NCBI GenBank assembly: GCA_016721435.1
Contig: JADKIC010000015.1
Location: forward strand, 1 to 64,000
DNA: 64,000 bases
Reading direction: 5' to 3'
Origin: Bacteroidota bacterium
Lineage (GTDB): Bacteria; Bacteroidota; Bacteroidia; AKYH767-A; OLB10
The position numbers and the translations under genes are program-made. Below are positions 48,512-58,849 of this stretch, in pieces. Under the pieces are notes generated by a model. The model worked only from the letters and a program-made list of their open reading frames with translations, was not told the DNA's origin and ran no database searches. Position 1 is the stretch's first letter. Every line of letters begins with the position of its first letter.

Positions 48512-48633
48512 TTAGAATATAAAACTTCACCGCAGTTCGGGTGCAGGAGCGCTGTTCATAGTCCATCGTTTAGATGAACAGTAGTTGATGTGACCTTTCG
48601 TTAGCGTTAAAGTTTACTAAATAAAATAGCATT

Positions 48634-48670
48634 GAGGCTGTTTCCTTCGCGGGAGCAGCCTCTTTGTTTT
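48634..48670 (+). terminator. Terminator after the Cas6-like gene
   Basis: GAGGCTG ... CAGCCTC stem with a TTCG-type tip, followed by TTTGTTTT, about 120 bp past the stop codon. Confidence 0.7.
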
Positions 48671-48774
48671 CAAACTTTCGGGCTAATTTTCCTGTTGGCT
48701 AAGGGTAAAATTAAATTTGCTTTCTTATTTTCGCCTCTATGGAGATGTGCTCACTGTTGTAAATGCGCTGATGG

Positions 48775-50726
48775 ATGAAATCGTTTAAATGGGTATTGAT
48801 AGTTGTTTTTGTGTTTTTTCTGTTGGCAACTACATTGTTGTTGATCCGCGAACCGGTACTTGATTTTATCGTCGGTAAGATTAAAATAAAAGTCAGTGAA
48901 AAGTACAATGCGGAGTTGATCATTGCAGAAGCTGATTTTAGTGGCATCCGTGACCTGGTGTTGAAGGATATCAGTTTGGTTCCCGAGAATGGCGATACGC
49001 TGATTTCCATAAAACGTCTGCAGGCGAAAATCAGCATTTCGAAATTATTGCGGCTGCGCCCGGGCGTTAGAGAATTGCTCGTGGATACCGGTCGCATTCA
49101 GCTGGTACGAAGAACGAATAGCGATAACTTCTCGTTCTTATTAAAAAGAAAAATGTTTCTGCATCTGATACTACCATCTCAAAGTCAACGGCAGGATTCA
49201 ATGATCGCTTTATGGGGATCCTTGAGAAAGTGAATGAGCTTTTCGATGAACGTATTACCTTCCGGCAATTTCGAATTGTATATAAAAGAGCCGATGTGGA
49301 AGAGATGGTGCAGATCCCCGAATTGTATTTTGATGGAAGGGAATTTAAATCGAGTATCATCACTTCTTCCAAAGAGGGGGTGAACCTCTGGCTGGTAAAT
49401 GGGGTTGCCGATCCCGACAGGAGCAGATACGATTTCTCAGTACGCAAAATGCGCGGTGGTGAATTCGCCTTGCCCTTCTTCGACCTTTTCGATGGATTTA
49501 AAATTTGCTTTGATTCAGCCCACGTAGCCTTTTCCACTATGGAGCATAAAGGAAATGTGGAAGTGAAAAGTGATTTCAGTATTCATAATTTATTGGCGAA
49601 TCACTGGCGCATTGCTCCCGGTGATGTGAGGATTCCATTGATGAAATTGGATGTCCTCGCCTTTGCCGATGAAGATAGTATAGGTTTGAAAAGAGGTACA
49701 GTATTTACCCTCAATGAACTTCCTGTAAATATAACAGCCTCGTATAGCCGTCAACCGGAACGGCGCCTCCGTCTCCAAACCGATTTTAATACAGGAAATG
49801 CCCAGGATGTATTTAATGCATTGCCGGAGGGCATGTTTTATACTTTTAAAGGGTTCAGAGCAAGCGGAGGTCTCGCCTATAATCTGCATGTAGATCTTCC
49901 TGTAGATAGTCCCGATCGCCTTGTTTTCAACTCATCGATGACCGGTGATAAACTGAAGATTGAAAGTTACGGAACTGAAAATTTTTCCAGGATCAGTTCA
50001 CCGTTTAATTTTTTAGCAATGGATAAAGAACGTCCGGTGAGGAGCTTTGAAGTGGGGCCTGAAAATCCATATTTTACTCCGCTGCCTTTTATTTCGAAAT
50101 ACCTGCAAGATGCAGTGTTGACAGCGGAGGATCCTTCGTTTATGAATCACAATGGATTCGTGGAGGAAGCGTTTAAGGAATCTATCATTACCAATATCAA
50201 GGAGAAGCGTTTCGCACGAGGAGGTAGTACGATCAGTATGCAACTCGTGAAGAATGTGTTTTTAAGCAGGAATAAGTCGGTGAGCAGAAAGATTGAGGAA
50301 ATTATGATCGTCTGGCTCATGGAGTCAAAACGACTTGTTACCAAAGAGAGAATGTTTGAAGTCTACCTGAATGTCATCGAGTGGGGACCAAATGTGTATG
50401 GGATCGGTGAGGCTTCGCGTTTTTATTTCAGTAAATCACCTGATGAACTGACTTTATCGGAAAGCATCTTCTTGTCGAGCCTGATTCCGAGTCCGAAGTA
50501 TTTCCGGTACCGTTTTGATCAAAATGGTAACCTGAAACCTTATATGGAAAATTATTTCAAACTGATAGCAGGGCGCCTCGCTACACGTGAGAAAATACCA
50601 CAGGTAGAAGCCGATAGTTTGCAACCCTTTATCAAATTGGCCGGACCCGCATTGGAATTCGTGCAACCCGTCGATACCATCCCTGTGGATACGCTGGAAC
50701 TGATTCCGGTAGTTCCCGCGCCCTAG
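48775..50726 (+). CDS. AsmA-like N-terminus fused to GT51 transglycosylase, no transpeptidase (one frameshift)
   Basis: About 650 residues when joined. An N-terminal membrane anchor (WVLIVVFVFFLLATTLLLI) is followed by an AsmA/TamB-like region (AELIIAEADFSGIRDLVLKDISLVP). The C-terminal GT51 glycosyltransferase has TAEDPSFMNHNGF (catalytic Glu in the ED-x-x-F-x-x-H-x-G motif), ARGGSTISMQLVKNVFLS, KIEEIMIVWLMES, and EVYLNVIEWGPNVYGIGEA. It polymerises lipid II glycan strands. No penicillin-binding transpeptidase domain follows. The frame changes in an AAAAA run near 49150 (LLKRK then NVSASDTTISKSTAGF). Confidence 0.85.
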
Positions 50727-51116
50727 TCGTTTTCTTATATTGTAATTCCCGTGGAATCTGGAGCGTGTTTTAATCACTCTTATTTCCTTATGACACCATT
50801 AATAGATTTCTTCGGAGAATCGAATCTTCATTTAAACGCGGCGTTCGCTGCGATCCCGCTGCGGTCGCTGCGTTTAAATATAAAATTGTTAATCCTGCGA
50901 CAATTGCTTTTTAAGACATGCTAATGTAGTGCGCCTGACTAGTACCCTTTAGTGCGGTTATCATTAACTTAATCTGCTGAATTCAGATAACTTATATTTT
51001 CATCTGTGAATGTAGGTGGAGGTCATGAGTAAATTCTCTTAGATTCTTTCCTGAAAAAATCACTGTTGTTGCATTGGAAATAATCCTACCTTAGTGGAAT
51101 ATTTCACAGGAACCCC
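50727..51116. other. Gene-free stretch with 47-bp palindrome
   Basis: 390 bp between GT51 and the heme lipoprotein; contains the second 47-bp repeat and otherwise nothing that I recognise. Confidence 0.45.
50832..50878. repeat. 47-bp GC-rich palindromic repeat, copy 2
   Basis: Begins TTAAACGCGGCG and ends GCTGCGTTTAAA. Reverse complement of the 5454-5500 copy with the same length and about seven differences. Confidence 0.7.
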
Positions 51117-51554
51117 ATGCAACGAAAAGTTATATTTATTCTATTTCTATCTCTGGTAGTGGCGCTGCATAGTTGTAAGCAGGAGGATCAAAAAGCTGAG
51201 CAGGAATGTGCACCTCTCAATCCAAATGGTGATAGTGAACTTTCTCTAATTATGCGCAAAATGGCAACGCTGGCAGAGGAAAATGCCCGCGCTATTCGTG
51301 AAGGAAAGGAATTAGCTCCCTATGACGGCAGTTTCGATAAAATGCTGAATGCTGAGCGTAGTATGCATATTGAGGAAGATTTCTTTCAGGGAATGGCGAA
51401 GACCTACATCTCTACCATCAACAAATTGTATGAGGCAAAGCCGGAAGATCGATTAGCCTTGCACAATAATCTGATACAAACCTGTCAGTCCTGTCATGGG
51501 GAAACATGCAGAGGTCCCTTGAAACGTATTGATAAAATGATTGTGACGCTGTAG
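51117..51554 (+). CDS. Putative c-type heme lipoprotein
   Basis: 145 residues. Lipoprotein signal (LSLVVALHSCKQ, Cys about 20) and a single CxxCH as CQSCHGETCRGPLKRID near the C-terminus, on a helical protein (MRKMATLAEENARAIREG; MAKTYISTINKLYEAKPE). Position of CxxCH at the end of a helical domain resembles cytochrome c' and small cytochromes. Redox function in the envelope is inferred. It is convergent with msrB, which is separated by 14 bp. Confidence 0.68.
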   Translation: MQRKVIFILFLSLVVALHSCKQEDQKAEQECAPLNPNGDSELSLIMRKMATLAEENARAIREGKELAPYDGSFDKMLNAERSMHIEEDFFQGMAKTYISTINKLYEAKPEDRLALHNNLIQTCQSCHGETCRGPLKRIDKMIVTL

Positions 51555-51568
51555 TTTTTATCACAATT

Positions 51569-52135
51569 TTACTTCGCGTTACCTGTCGGAGCTTTCTCTT
51601 CATCTCCTTCAAAATCCAGACTAATGGAATTCATGCAAAACCGCTTTCCGGTAGGAGGTGGGCCATCGTCAAAAATATGGCCGAGGTGGGAGTCGCATCT
51701 GCCACAAACTACTTCCACACGAATCATCCCATAACTTTTATCTTCATGGTATTTTACACTCGTGGGACGAATGCTCTCGTAAAAACTCGGCCATCCGCAA
51801 CCGGAAGCAAATTTCGAATCGGATTTGAACAGAGCGTTCCCGCAAGCCGCGCAATAGTAAGTACCCAATCCTTCATAATCCCAATACTTCCCCGTGAACG
51901 CACGTTCTGTATTCGCGTGACGGGCGATTTGATATAAATCATCCGGAAGGATTTTTTTCCATTCTTCATCCTTGAGGACGAGTTGAGAAGTGTCTGTTCT
52001 TGAATAGTAAGCTTGTTTATCGGACATTGTATGTTTGTTTGTGGAAGTTGATTGTTTAACAGGAAGATGGGGCTGACAAGCGCTTAAACTGGCTGTCAAG
52101 TGGATATAAAGGAGGAGATGGAGATATTTTTTCAT
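51569..52135 (-). CDS. msrB: Peptide-methionine (R)-S-oxide reductase MsrB, exported
   Basis: 188 residues. Lipoprotein-type signal (LHLLLYIHLTASLSACQ), then MsrB: zinc Cys pairs in YYCAACGNALF and VCGRCDSHLGHIF, GCGWPSFYESI, and the catalytic Cys in GKRFCMNSISL (about 170). It repairs oxidised methionine in envelope proteins. The signal sequence distinguishes it from the usual cytoplasmic MsrB of about 135 residues. Intact. Confidence 0.93.
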   Translation of the reverse strand: MKKYLHLLLYIHLTASLSACQPHLPVKQSTSTNKHTMSDKQAYYSRTDTSQLVLKDEEWKKILPDDLYQIARHANTERAFTGKYWDYEGLGTYYCAACGNALFKSDSKFASGCGWPSFYESIRPTSVKYHEDKSYGMIRVEVVCGRCDSHLGHIFDDGPPPTGKRFCMNSISLDFEGDEEKAPTGNAK

Positions 52136-52545
52136 TTGAGTAGGTATACGGAGAAAGAGTGACCTTGATGAAATATAGTGCTTAAATTTACTTTTTATTG
52201 TATTTCAACGATTATTTTGATTAATACACTTGATATTCAAATGTTTATTCGTAAATTTAACAAGTGAGCCTATGGATTTGTTTATCCTTAACACTTAATC
52301 CATCTATTCCCAATAAGGCATTTTATGAACCAAAGGATTGAAATAAGACGAATTCATTGCACTGATAAATATTTGTTTATCAATAAGATGTTGATTATAT
52401 TGTCATTTTTCACAGGGAAGCTGTTAATAAAGCAAAACCATAAGTCGGATTTATAGTCCTGCTGTTGGTAACTTTGAAAGATAGGCGGTGTCTTTTTCCG
52501 AATTTTGCACCCCGTATTTGTATTACAATTAGAGAGCACTAAGAA
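52136..52545. other. Gene-free stretch upstream of parE
   Basis: 410 bp, AT-rich, presumed to hold promoters of parE and msrB. No repeat or RNA recognised. Confidence 0.4.
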
Positions 52546-54448
52546 ATGGCGAAGAAGCAAGCAACATTGGATCATAATTACACAGAGGATAGTATACAAT
52601 CTCTTGACTGGAAGGAACATATACGTCTCCGCCCCGGGATGTATATCGGTAAACTGGGTGACGGTTCCGCGAAGGATGATGGTATTTATGTCCTGATGAA
52701 GGAAGTCATTGATAATTGTATCGATGAATATGTCATGGGCTATGGGAAAACGATAGAGATTGAAGTGCGGGAAGGTCGTGTCCGTGTACGTGATTATGGT
52801 CGCGGTATTCCGTTGGGGAAAGTAGTGGAATGCGTGAGTAAGATCAACACAGGAGGTAAATACGATAGTCAGGCCTTTCAGAAATCCGTTGGATTAAATG
52901 GTGTAGGTACAAAGGCCGTGAATGCACTCTCAAGCTTTTTCCGTGTGCAGAGTGTGAGAAATGGAAGAACAACCTGGGCGGAGTTCGAACGGGTGAATTG
53001 AAGAAACAGAAGAACGATCAATCCACCGACCTGCAGGATGGTACTGAAGTGACTTTTTATCCCGATGGAGATATTTTCCTCGATCATGATTTTCGGATGG
53101 AGTATATCGAAACGATGGTGCGCAATTATTGCTACCTGAATGTCGGTATGAAAATTTTATTGAATGGTCAGGAGTTCAAGAGTGAAAATGGGCTCATGGA
53201 CCTGCTGAAAGCGAATATCAGCGACGAAGCTTTGTATCCCGTCATTCATATCAAAGGAAAGGATATTGAAGTAGCGTTCACACATACTACCTCCTACGGA
53301 GAAGATTATTATAGCTTCGTGAATGGTCAGCACACGACGCAAGGTGGAACCCATCTGGCCGCTTTCAGAGAGGCGATTGTTAAAACAGCTCGTGATTTTT
53401 ACGGTAAGGATTTTGACCCGAGTGATGTGCGGACCTCTATCACTGCAGCGGTAAGTATCCGCATTCAGGAGCCGGTGTTCGAATCGCAAACGAAAACGAA
53501 GCTGGGATCATTGAATACCTTCCCCGGTGGTCCTTCGCTGCGAAACTGGATCAATGAATTTGTAACGCAACAACTGGATAATTTCCTGCACAAGCATCCG
53601 GAAACCGCCGAAGCCTGGAAGAAGAAAATCTTACAGAGTGAACGGGAACGTAAAGAGATCGCCGGGATTAAAAACTGGCCAACGAACGCGCTAAGAAAGC
53701 CAATCTCCACAATAAAAAACTTCGCGATTGTCGTGTCCATCTCAACGATCTGAAGAATCCGCAGCGTCTCGAAACGACTTTGTTTATTACCGAGGGAGAT
53801 TCCGCCTCCGGTTCTATCACGATCGCCCGCGATGTGAATACACAAGCAGTGTTTAGTCTGAAAGGAAAACCGCTGAACTGTTTCGGCCTTACGAAGAAGA
53901 TCGTGTATGAGAACGAAGAATTCAATCTCATGCAGAATGCACTCGACCTCGAAGATACCATCGAAAATCTGCGTTACAATAGAATTGTTGTCGCCACCGA
54001 TGCCGATGTGGACGGGATGCATATCCGTCTTTTATTGCTGACTTTCTTCCTTCAGTTTTTTCCGGATGTGGTGAAAAATGGTCACGTCTTTATCCTTCAG
54101 ACGCCTTTGTTCCGGGTGAGAAATAAAAAGGAAACGATTTATTGCTACAGTCAGATGGAGAAACAACTGGCAATGCAGAAGCTGGGAGCGAAGCCGGAAA
54201 TTACCCGTTTCAAAGGACTCGGTGAAATTTCTCCCGATGAGTTTAAGAATTTTATCGGTCGTAAAATGCGACTCGATCCTGTAATCCTGACCGGCGAGAC
54301 ATCCTTGCATGGCTTGTTAGATTACTATATGGGAAAAAATTCTCCGGAACGTCAGGAGTTTATCATCCGCAATTTGCGCATAGAGGAAGAACTAGAGCCA
54401 CTACCGGAAGAAAAGGAGATCACGGAATCTGAAACCGTTGAAGCCTGA
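52546..54448 (+). CDS. parE: DNA topoisomerase IV subunit B (two frameshifts)
   Basis: About 634 residues when joined. GHKL ATPase motifs VIDNCIDEYVMGYG, VRDYGRGIPLG, VGLNGVGTKAVNAL; transducer region QTKTKLGS; TOPRIM EGDSASGSI with DADVDGMHI. With ParC it decatenates replicated chromosomes. Frames change in a GGG run near 52992 (ERGELKKQKND) and in an A5 run near 53675 (KKLANERAKKANLHNKKL). It precedes parC by 38 bp on the same strand, the usual ParE-ParC order in Bacteroidetes. Confidence 0.93.
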
Positions 54449-54486
54449 TCGTTTTTATTACTGTAATACCTTAAGAAGAAAATTGA

Positions 54487-56559
54487 ATGACACAAGATAA
54501 ATTGCAATCCAACGGACACGGTCCCGGTGATCATCACGGTCAGGTAGCTACGATGTATGAAAGCTGGTTCCTGGAGTATGCCTCTTATGTGATACTGGAA
54601 AGAGCAGTGCCTTATCTGGACGACGGACTGAAGCCCGTTCAGCGCCGAGTGCTGCACTCCATGTGGGAACTCGAAGACGGCAGATACAATAAAGTGGCAA
54701 ACGTGATCGGACATACGATGAAATATCATCCCCACGGTGATGTGAGTATCGGTGATGCGCTGGTTCAGATGGGTCAGAAGGACTTACTCATCGATACACA
54801 GGGTAACTGGGGTAATATTTACACCGGTGACAGTTCCGCTGCCGCACGTTACATCGAAGCACGGCTAAGTAAATTTGCACTGGAAGTAGTCTTCAATCCG
54901 AAGACGAGTATCTGGCAGGCCTCCTATGACGGAAGAAACAAAGAACCGGTAACGCTGCCTGTGAAATTCCCCTTATTGCTGGCACAGGGTGTAGAAGGAA
55001 TTGCTGTTGGTTTGGCGTGTAAGATTTTGCCGCATAATTTCTGTGAATTGATAGAAGCTTCTATCGATATTATCAGAGGAAAAAAAGTCAGCATCGTTCC
55101 TGATTTCATAACGGGTGGGGTAGCCGACTTTTCAAAGTACAATGATGGATTGAGAGGAGGACGTATACGGGTGCGCGCCGTCATTGAAAAGCTGAGTAAG
55201 AAAATGCTCGCGATCCGTGAAATTCCTTTCGGAACCACAACATCTTCTCTCATCGATTCTATTCTTACAGCGAATGAAAAGGGTAAGATCAAAGTAAAAA
55301 AGGTAGAGGATAATACTGCTGCTAAAGTGGAGATCATCATTCACCTGCATCCGGAATCTTCGGAAGATGTCGATAAAACCATAGAAGCACTTTATGCTTT
55401 CACCGATTGCGAAGTCAGTATTTCACCCAATTCCTGCGTGATTGTTGATGGTAGTCCGAAGTTTTTATCGGTGAATGAAATTCTACGATTGTGTGCCTTG
55501 AATACACAGGAGCTCTTGCGCCGTGAATTGCAAATCAGACTGGCAGAGCTCGAGGAAGGATGGCATTTCAGCTCGCTGGAAAAAATATTTATCGAGAAGC
55601 GAATCTATCGCAACATCGAGGAATGTGAAACCTGGGAAGCTGTCATCGAAACCATTCATAAAGGGTTGAAGCCGTATAAAAAGCGTTTCTTCAGAGAGAT
55701 TACCGATGAAGATGTCGTGCAATTGACGGAAATAAAAATCAAGCGTATTTCTAAGTTCGATGCCTTTAAAGCAGATGAACATATCCGTGGACTGGAAGAA
55801 GAAATTGGTCTGGTAAAAAGTGATCTGGATAATATCAAGACGTATACCGTAAATTATTTTAAGAATCTGCTGAAGAAGTTTGGCAAGGGCAAGGAACGCA
55901 GAACGGTCATTTCTGAATTTGAAAATATCATCGCTTCGAAAGTGGTCATCAATAATTCAAAGCTCTACATCAACCGTGCAGAGGGATTTGTGGGCTATGG
56001 ATTGAAGAAGGATGAATTTATCACCGATTGTTCGGATATAGATGACGTTATAGCGATTACCGGAGATGGAAAGCTGGTAGTGACCCGTATTCAGGAAAAG
56101 GGATATGTTGGAAAAGACATCCTTCACGTAGCTATCTTCAGAAAAGACCTGGATGAGCAAACGGTGTACAATATGATTTATCAGGATGGAGCACGTGGTG
56201 CAATCATGATGAAGCGATTTACTATAGGCGGAGTAACGCGTGATAAAGTGTATGACCTCACCAAAGGTGCAGCAGGTAGTAAGGTGCTGTATCTTTCTGT
56301 AAGTACTCCTGCAGATGGACCTACCGTTATCATTAAACTGCGACCGAAACCCAAACTGCGGAATCTGGAATCCGTGGTGCATTTCGGCAGCCAACTGATA
56401 AAAGCCAGAGGTGTGCAGGGGAATGTAATCACTAAATTTCCGATTTTAAAGGTGATCGCAGCTACTGCAGAGGAAGAAACGAAACTTCGTAAAAAACAAC
56501 CCGAATTGTTCCAGCCGGCGTCGAAAGATGATAAGTCGCAATTGAAAATGGATATCTGA
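54487..56559 (+). CDS. parC: DNA topoisomerase IV subunit A, short C-terminus
   Basis: 690 residues, intact frame. Breakage-reunion domain: YASYVILERAVPYLDDGLKPVQRR, GHTMKYHPHGDVSIGDALVQM, and catalytic Tyr in SSAAARYIEARLSK (about 125), then a coiled-coil/C-gate region (LEEEIGLVKSDLDNIK). The C-terminal part is shorter than in many Bacteroidetes ParC proteins, and a terminator hairpin follows the stop within 25 bp, so the end seems real rather than a frameshift. Pairs with ParE. Confidence 0.93.
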   Translation: MTQDKLQSNGHGPGDHHGQVATMYESWFLEYASYVILERAVPYLDDGLKPVQRRVLHSMWELEDGRYNKVANVIGHTMKYHPHGDVSIGDALVQMGQKDLLIDTQGNWGNIYTGDSSAAARYIEARLSKFALEVVFNPKTSIWQASYDGRNKEPVTLPVKFPLLLAQGVEGIAVGLACKILPHNFCELIEASIDIIRGKKVSIVPDFITGGVADFSKYNDGLRGGRIRVRAVIEKLSKKMLAIREIPFGTTTSSLIDSILTANEKGKIKVKKVEDNTAAKVEIIIHLHPESSEDVDKTIEALYAFTDCEVSISPNSCVIVDGSPKFLSVNEILRLCALNTQELLRRELQIRLAELEEGWHFSSLEKIFIEKRIYRNIEECETWEAVIETIHKGLKPYKKRFFREITDEDVVQLTEIKIKRISKFDAFKADEHIRGLEEEIGLVKSDLDNIKTYTVNYFKNLLKKFGKGKERRTVISEFENIIASKVVINNSKLYINRAEGFVGYGLKKDEFITDCSDIDDVIAITGDGKLVVTRIQEKGYVGKDILHVAIFRKDLDEQTVYNMIYQDGARGAIMMKRFTIGGVTRDKVYDLTKGAAGSKVLYLSVSTPADGPTVIIKLRPKPKLRNLESVVHFGSQLIKARGVQGNVITKFPILKVIAATAEEETKLRKKQPELFQPASKDDKSQLKMDI

Positions 56560-56579
56560 AACCAGTAACCTTAACTTGA

Positions 56580-56608
56580 AAGACCGGTAGTATTCGGTCT
56601 TTTTTTTT
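56580..56608 (+). terminator. Rho-independent terminator after parC
   Basis: AAGACCG / CGGTCTT stem, 8-nt loop, then T8 to T10, 20 bp after the parC stop. The clearest classical terminator in the window. Confidence 0.92.
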
Positions 56609-56637
56609 GTTCTTAAACTCTTAAAAATCTATTAATC

Positions 56638-57820
56638 ATGCATAGTTATATACATACTTCACTCGCCTTCCTCCGTGAATTTGACGGGTCAATGCCCTTG
56701 CATCATTTTCTCCGTAATCAGTTCAGGAAAGATAAGAAGTATGGCTCCCGTGACCGGCGTTGGATAAAGGAGATTTGTTATGCCTGGTTCCGGACAGCAT
56801 CTCTATTGAAAAGTCTTCCCGATGAAAAAAGAATTTATTGGGCCTTTTACCTGATCAATGAACAGCGGTTGCCTATCGTGGAACTTATCCTTCAATCGGG
56901 TGGTGAAGAGTTTGCCGGCAAGAATCCGGAAGAAGCAACGAATGAGAAGTTAAATCAACTCCGGTCAGTGTATCCTGAATGTAGCAATGAACTTATTTTT
57001 CCCTTTGGGAATTTAGCAAGTTCAATGCTCGATAGGAAAACCTTTTCTGTAGCCATGTTGCAACAACCAAAAGTATGGATTCGCGTGAAGAGTACTGCAT
57101 TTCAAAAGACCGAATCAGCGCTGAACAAAGCAGGGATTCCTTTCGAACGTCATAAGGACATGGAAAATGCATGGAGTATTGATCCTGCTTCAAAACTCGA
57201 AGAGACGGGTATTTTCGAGAAGGGGATGGCTGAAATACAAGACTTGTCCTCTCAGAAAACCGCAACGATGATGGATGCAAAAGCAGGGGAACGTTGGTTA
57301 GATGCCTGTGCGGCTTCAGGAGGGAAGAGTCTGCTCCTGCTGGACAAAGTTCCCGGAGTCATACTAACGGTCAGCGATAACCGAAAAGCTATCCTCGAGA
57401 ACCTGAAAGAACGTTTCAGAAGAAATGGATGGAGAAACTATACCATGAAGTTGTTGGATTTAACTTCATCAGAGCCAAACGATTTTTATAACCAAAAATT
57501 TGACGGAATCATTGCGGATGTTCCCTGCAGCGGATCCGGAACATGGCCACGTAGTCCTGAGCAAATGAATTTCTTCACTGAAGAAAAACTCAACCACTAT
57601 ATTTCATTGCAGGACTCCATTTCAGCCCGACTTGCAGGCATGCTGAAACCCGGAGGAAAAATTGATATACATCACCTGTTCTGTTTTTAAAGCTGAAAAC
57701 GAAGACCGGGTGGATGCACTGATTAAAGATCATGGTCTAGTATTAAGCAGTATGCAACTCTTCCAGGGAGCTACAGAAGGTGCGGATACACTTTTTTGTG
57801 CGCGACTTTTAAAAATGTAA
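56638..57820 (+). CDS. RsmB/NOL1-NOP2-sun family rRNA m5C methyltransferase (one frameshift)
   Basis: About 394 residues when joined. An N-terminal helical region precedes the Fmu/NOL1 core: WLDACAASGGKSLLLLD (SAM), GIIADVPCSGSGTWPRSPEQ with the motif-IV Cys, and after the frameshift LIYITCSVFKAENEDRV with the motif-VI nucleophile Cys. The family makes m5C in 16S or 23S rRNA. Without more context the position cannot be named, so no symbol is given. The frame changes in a GGAAAAA run near 57660. Confidence 0.88.
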
Positions 57821-57945
57821 AATTATTGCTAAGTGAAAAGTATTTTATTTATCATAATTCAAATTCACGTTTTATTCGGGGACATTTGCCAATCCTTGTT
57901 TATTGTGAGGTTCAAAAGTTGTTATTATGTTTATTGTAAACTGTA

Positions 57946-57985
57946 AATTCAGGAAATTCATTTCTTCGCAGTAACAGTATAGCCG
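57946..57985 (-). repeat. Gene-tail copy ending GYTVTAKK-stop
   Basis: 40 nt matching 58750-58789 at 38 of 40 positions. On the minus strand it reads GYTVTAKK then TGA, the end of a gene whose body is gone. Confidence 0.75.
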
Positions 57986-58233
57986 CCTGACTTCTGTATA
58001 AAAAGCATTGATTTTGCAATGAATAGAAAAACAGCCTTATACTGAAAATTCATGGGTGACTTAGAGCGTCCCGGGTGTGTTTAGTCATAGCTTTATACAT
58101 GTCCTGGAATCTTTGTCGTACAAGCTTAGTAGTAGTGGTTTAGCTGTCAGAACTCAGTATTTATTTCTGCATATATAATCTCACTCGGTTCCAGCCGAAC
58201 TAAAGTACAGCACTCAGCAAACACATCTTTCTG

Positions 58234-58381
58234 CAACAGCCCTGTAGGGGCGGTATCTCTGTAACTGACAATGTCCTCCTCTCCATATAACCGCCGGCAC
58301 CCGACCTTAGGTCGGGTGCCGGCATTGGTGGGAGAAGAGGATTTCCTTTCTTACAGAGATACCGCCCCTACAGGGCTGTTG
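58234..58381. repeat. Long palindromic element E (most complete copy)
   Basis: 148 bp with perfect end inverted repeat CAACAGCCCTGTAGGGGCGG / CCGCCCCTACAGGGCTGTTG, GGTATCTCTGTAA / TTACAGAGATACC inside it, and central GCCGGCACCCGACC-TTA-GGTCGGGTGCCGGC. It has no coding capacity. Confidence 0.92.
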
Positions 58382-58749
58382 TGGAAGAAAGGTCTATCTC
58401 GGGTCTGACGATCTAACGTTGTCATGAAGTACACAGGAAACATACTCTTAAGTCATTGGCATGTGAATACAGTTCACATTTCTCAGAGGAAGTTGGTATA
58501 ACAAATCAAGTATCATCATATTGTTGCTTGAATTTTGTGGCATTTATTATATAATGTACCAGGACGAAGTCTTAAGAGAAAGAAATCAAGCATGAGCCCG
58601 GAGAGACTCATAGAAATCATTCTAAATATCCATTAAATCAGCCTTCTTACGCCTAACCATGAACTGATAACCCGTATTCTGCTACTATCTGACGAAAAAC
58701 GAAAAGTCAAAGAACTCTTTGGAATTTAATTTAAGGTGTCCCGAGGAGG

Positions 58750-58789
58750 AATTCAGGAAATTCATTTCTTCACAATAACAGTATAGCCG
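58750..58789 (-). repeat. Second gene-tail copy ending GYTVIVKK-stop
   Basis: Pairs with 57946-57985. On the minus strand it reads GYTVIVKK then TGA. The two copies flank element E at about 250 and 370 bp. Confidence 0.75.
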
Positions 58790-58791
58790 GT

Positions 58792-58834
58792 AAAAAACAG
58801 GGGTCATCCGATGAAAAATGACCCCTGTTTTTTT
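58792..58834. terminator. Strong bidirectional terminator hairpin
   Basis: AAAAAACAGGGGTCAT / ATGACCCCTGTTTTTT, a 16-bp perfect stem with a 10-nt loop; A- and T-rich arms suit termination in both directions. It lies just after the coiled-coil gene (minus strand). Confidence 0.88.
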
Positions 58835-58849
58835 ATGTGTTTTCTACTT

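Larger units (their letters stand above)
57821..58849. other. One-kilobase gene-free stretch with element E
   Basis: Contains element E, two copies of a lost gene's 3' end (57946-57985 and 58750-58789) and a terminator. A 32-codon remnant reading into the first tail copy (minus strand, 57960-58055) is MNFQYKAVFLFIAKSML ... GGYTVTAKK, a decayed gene end. Confidence 0.6.
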
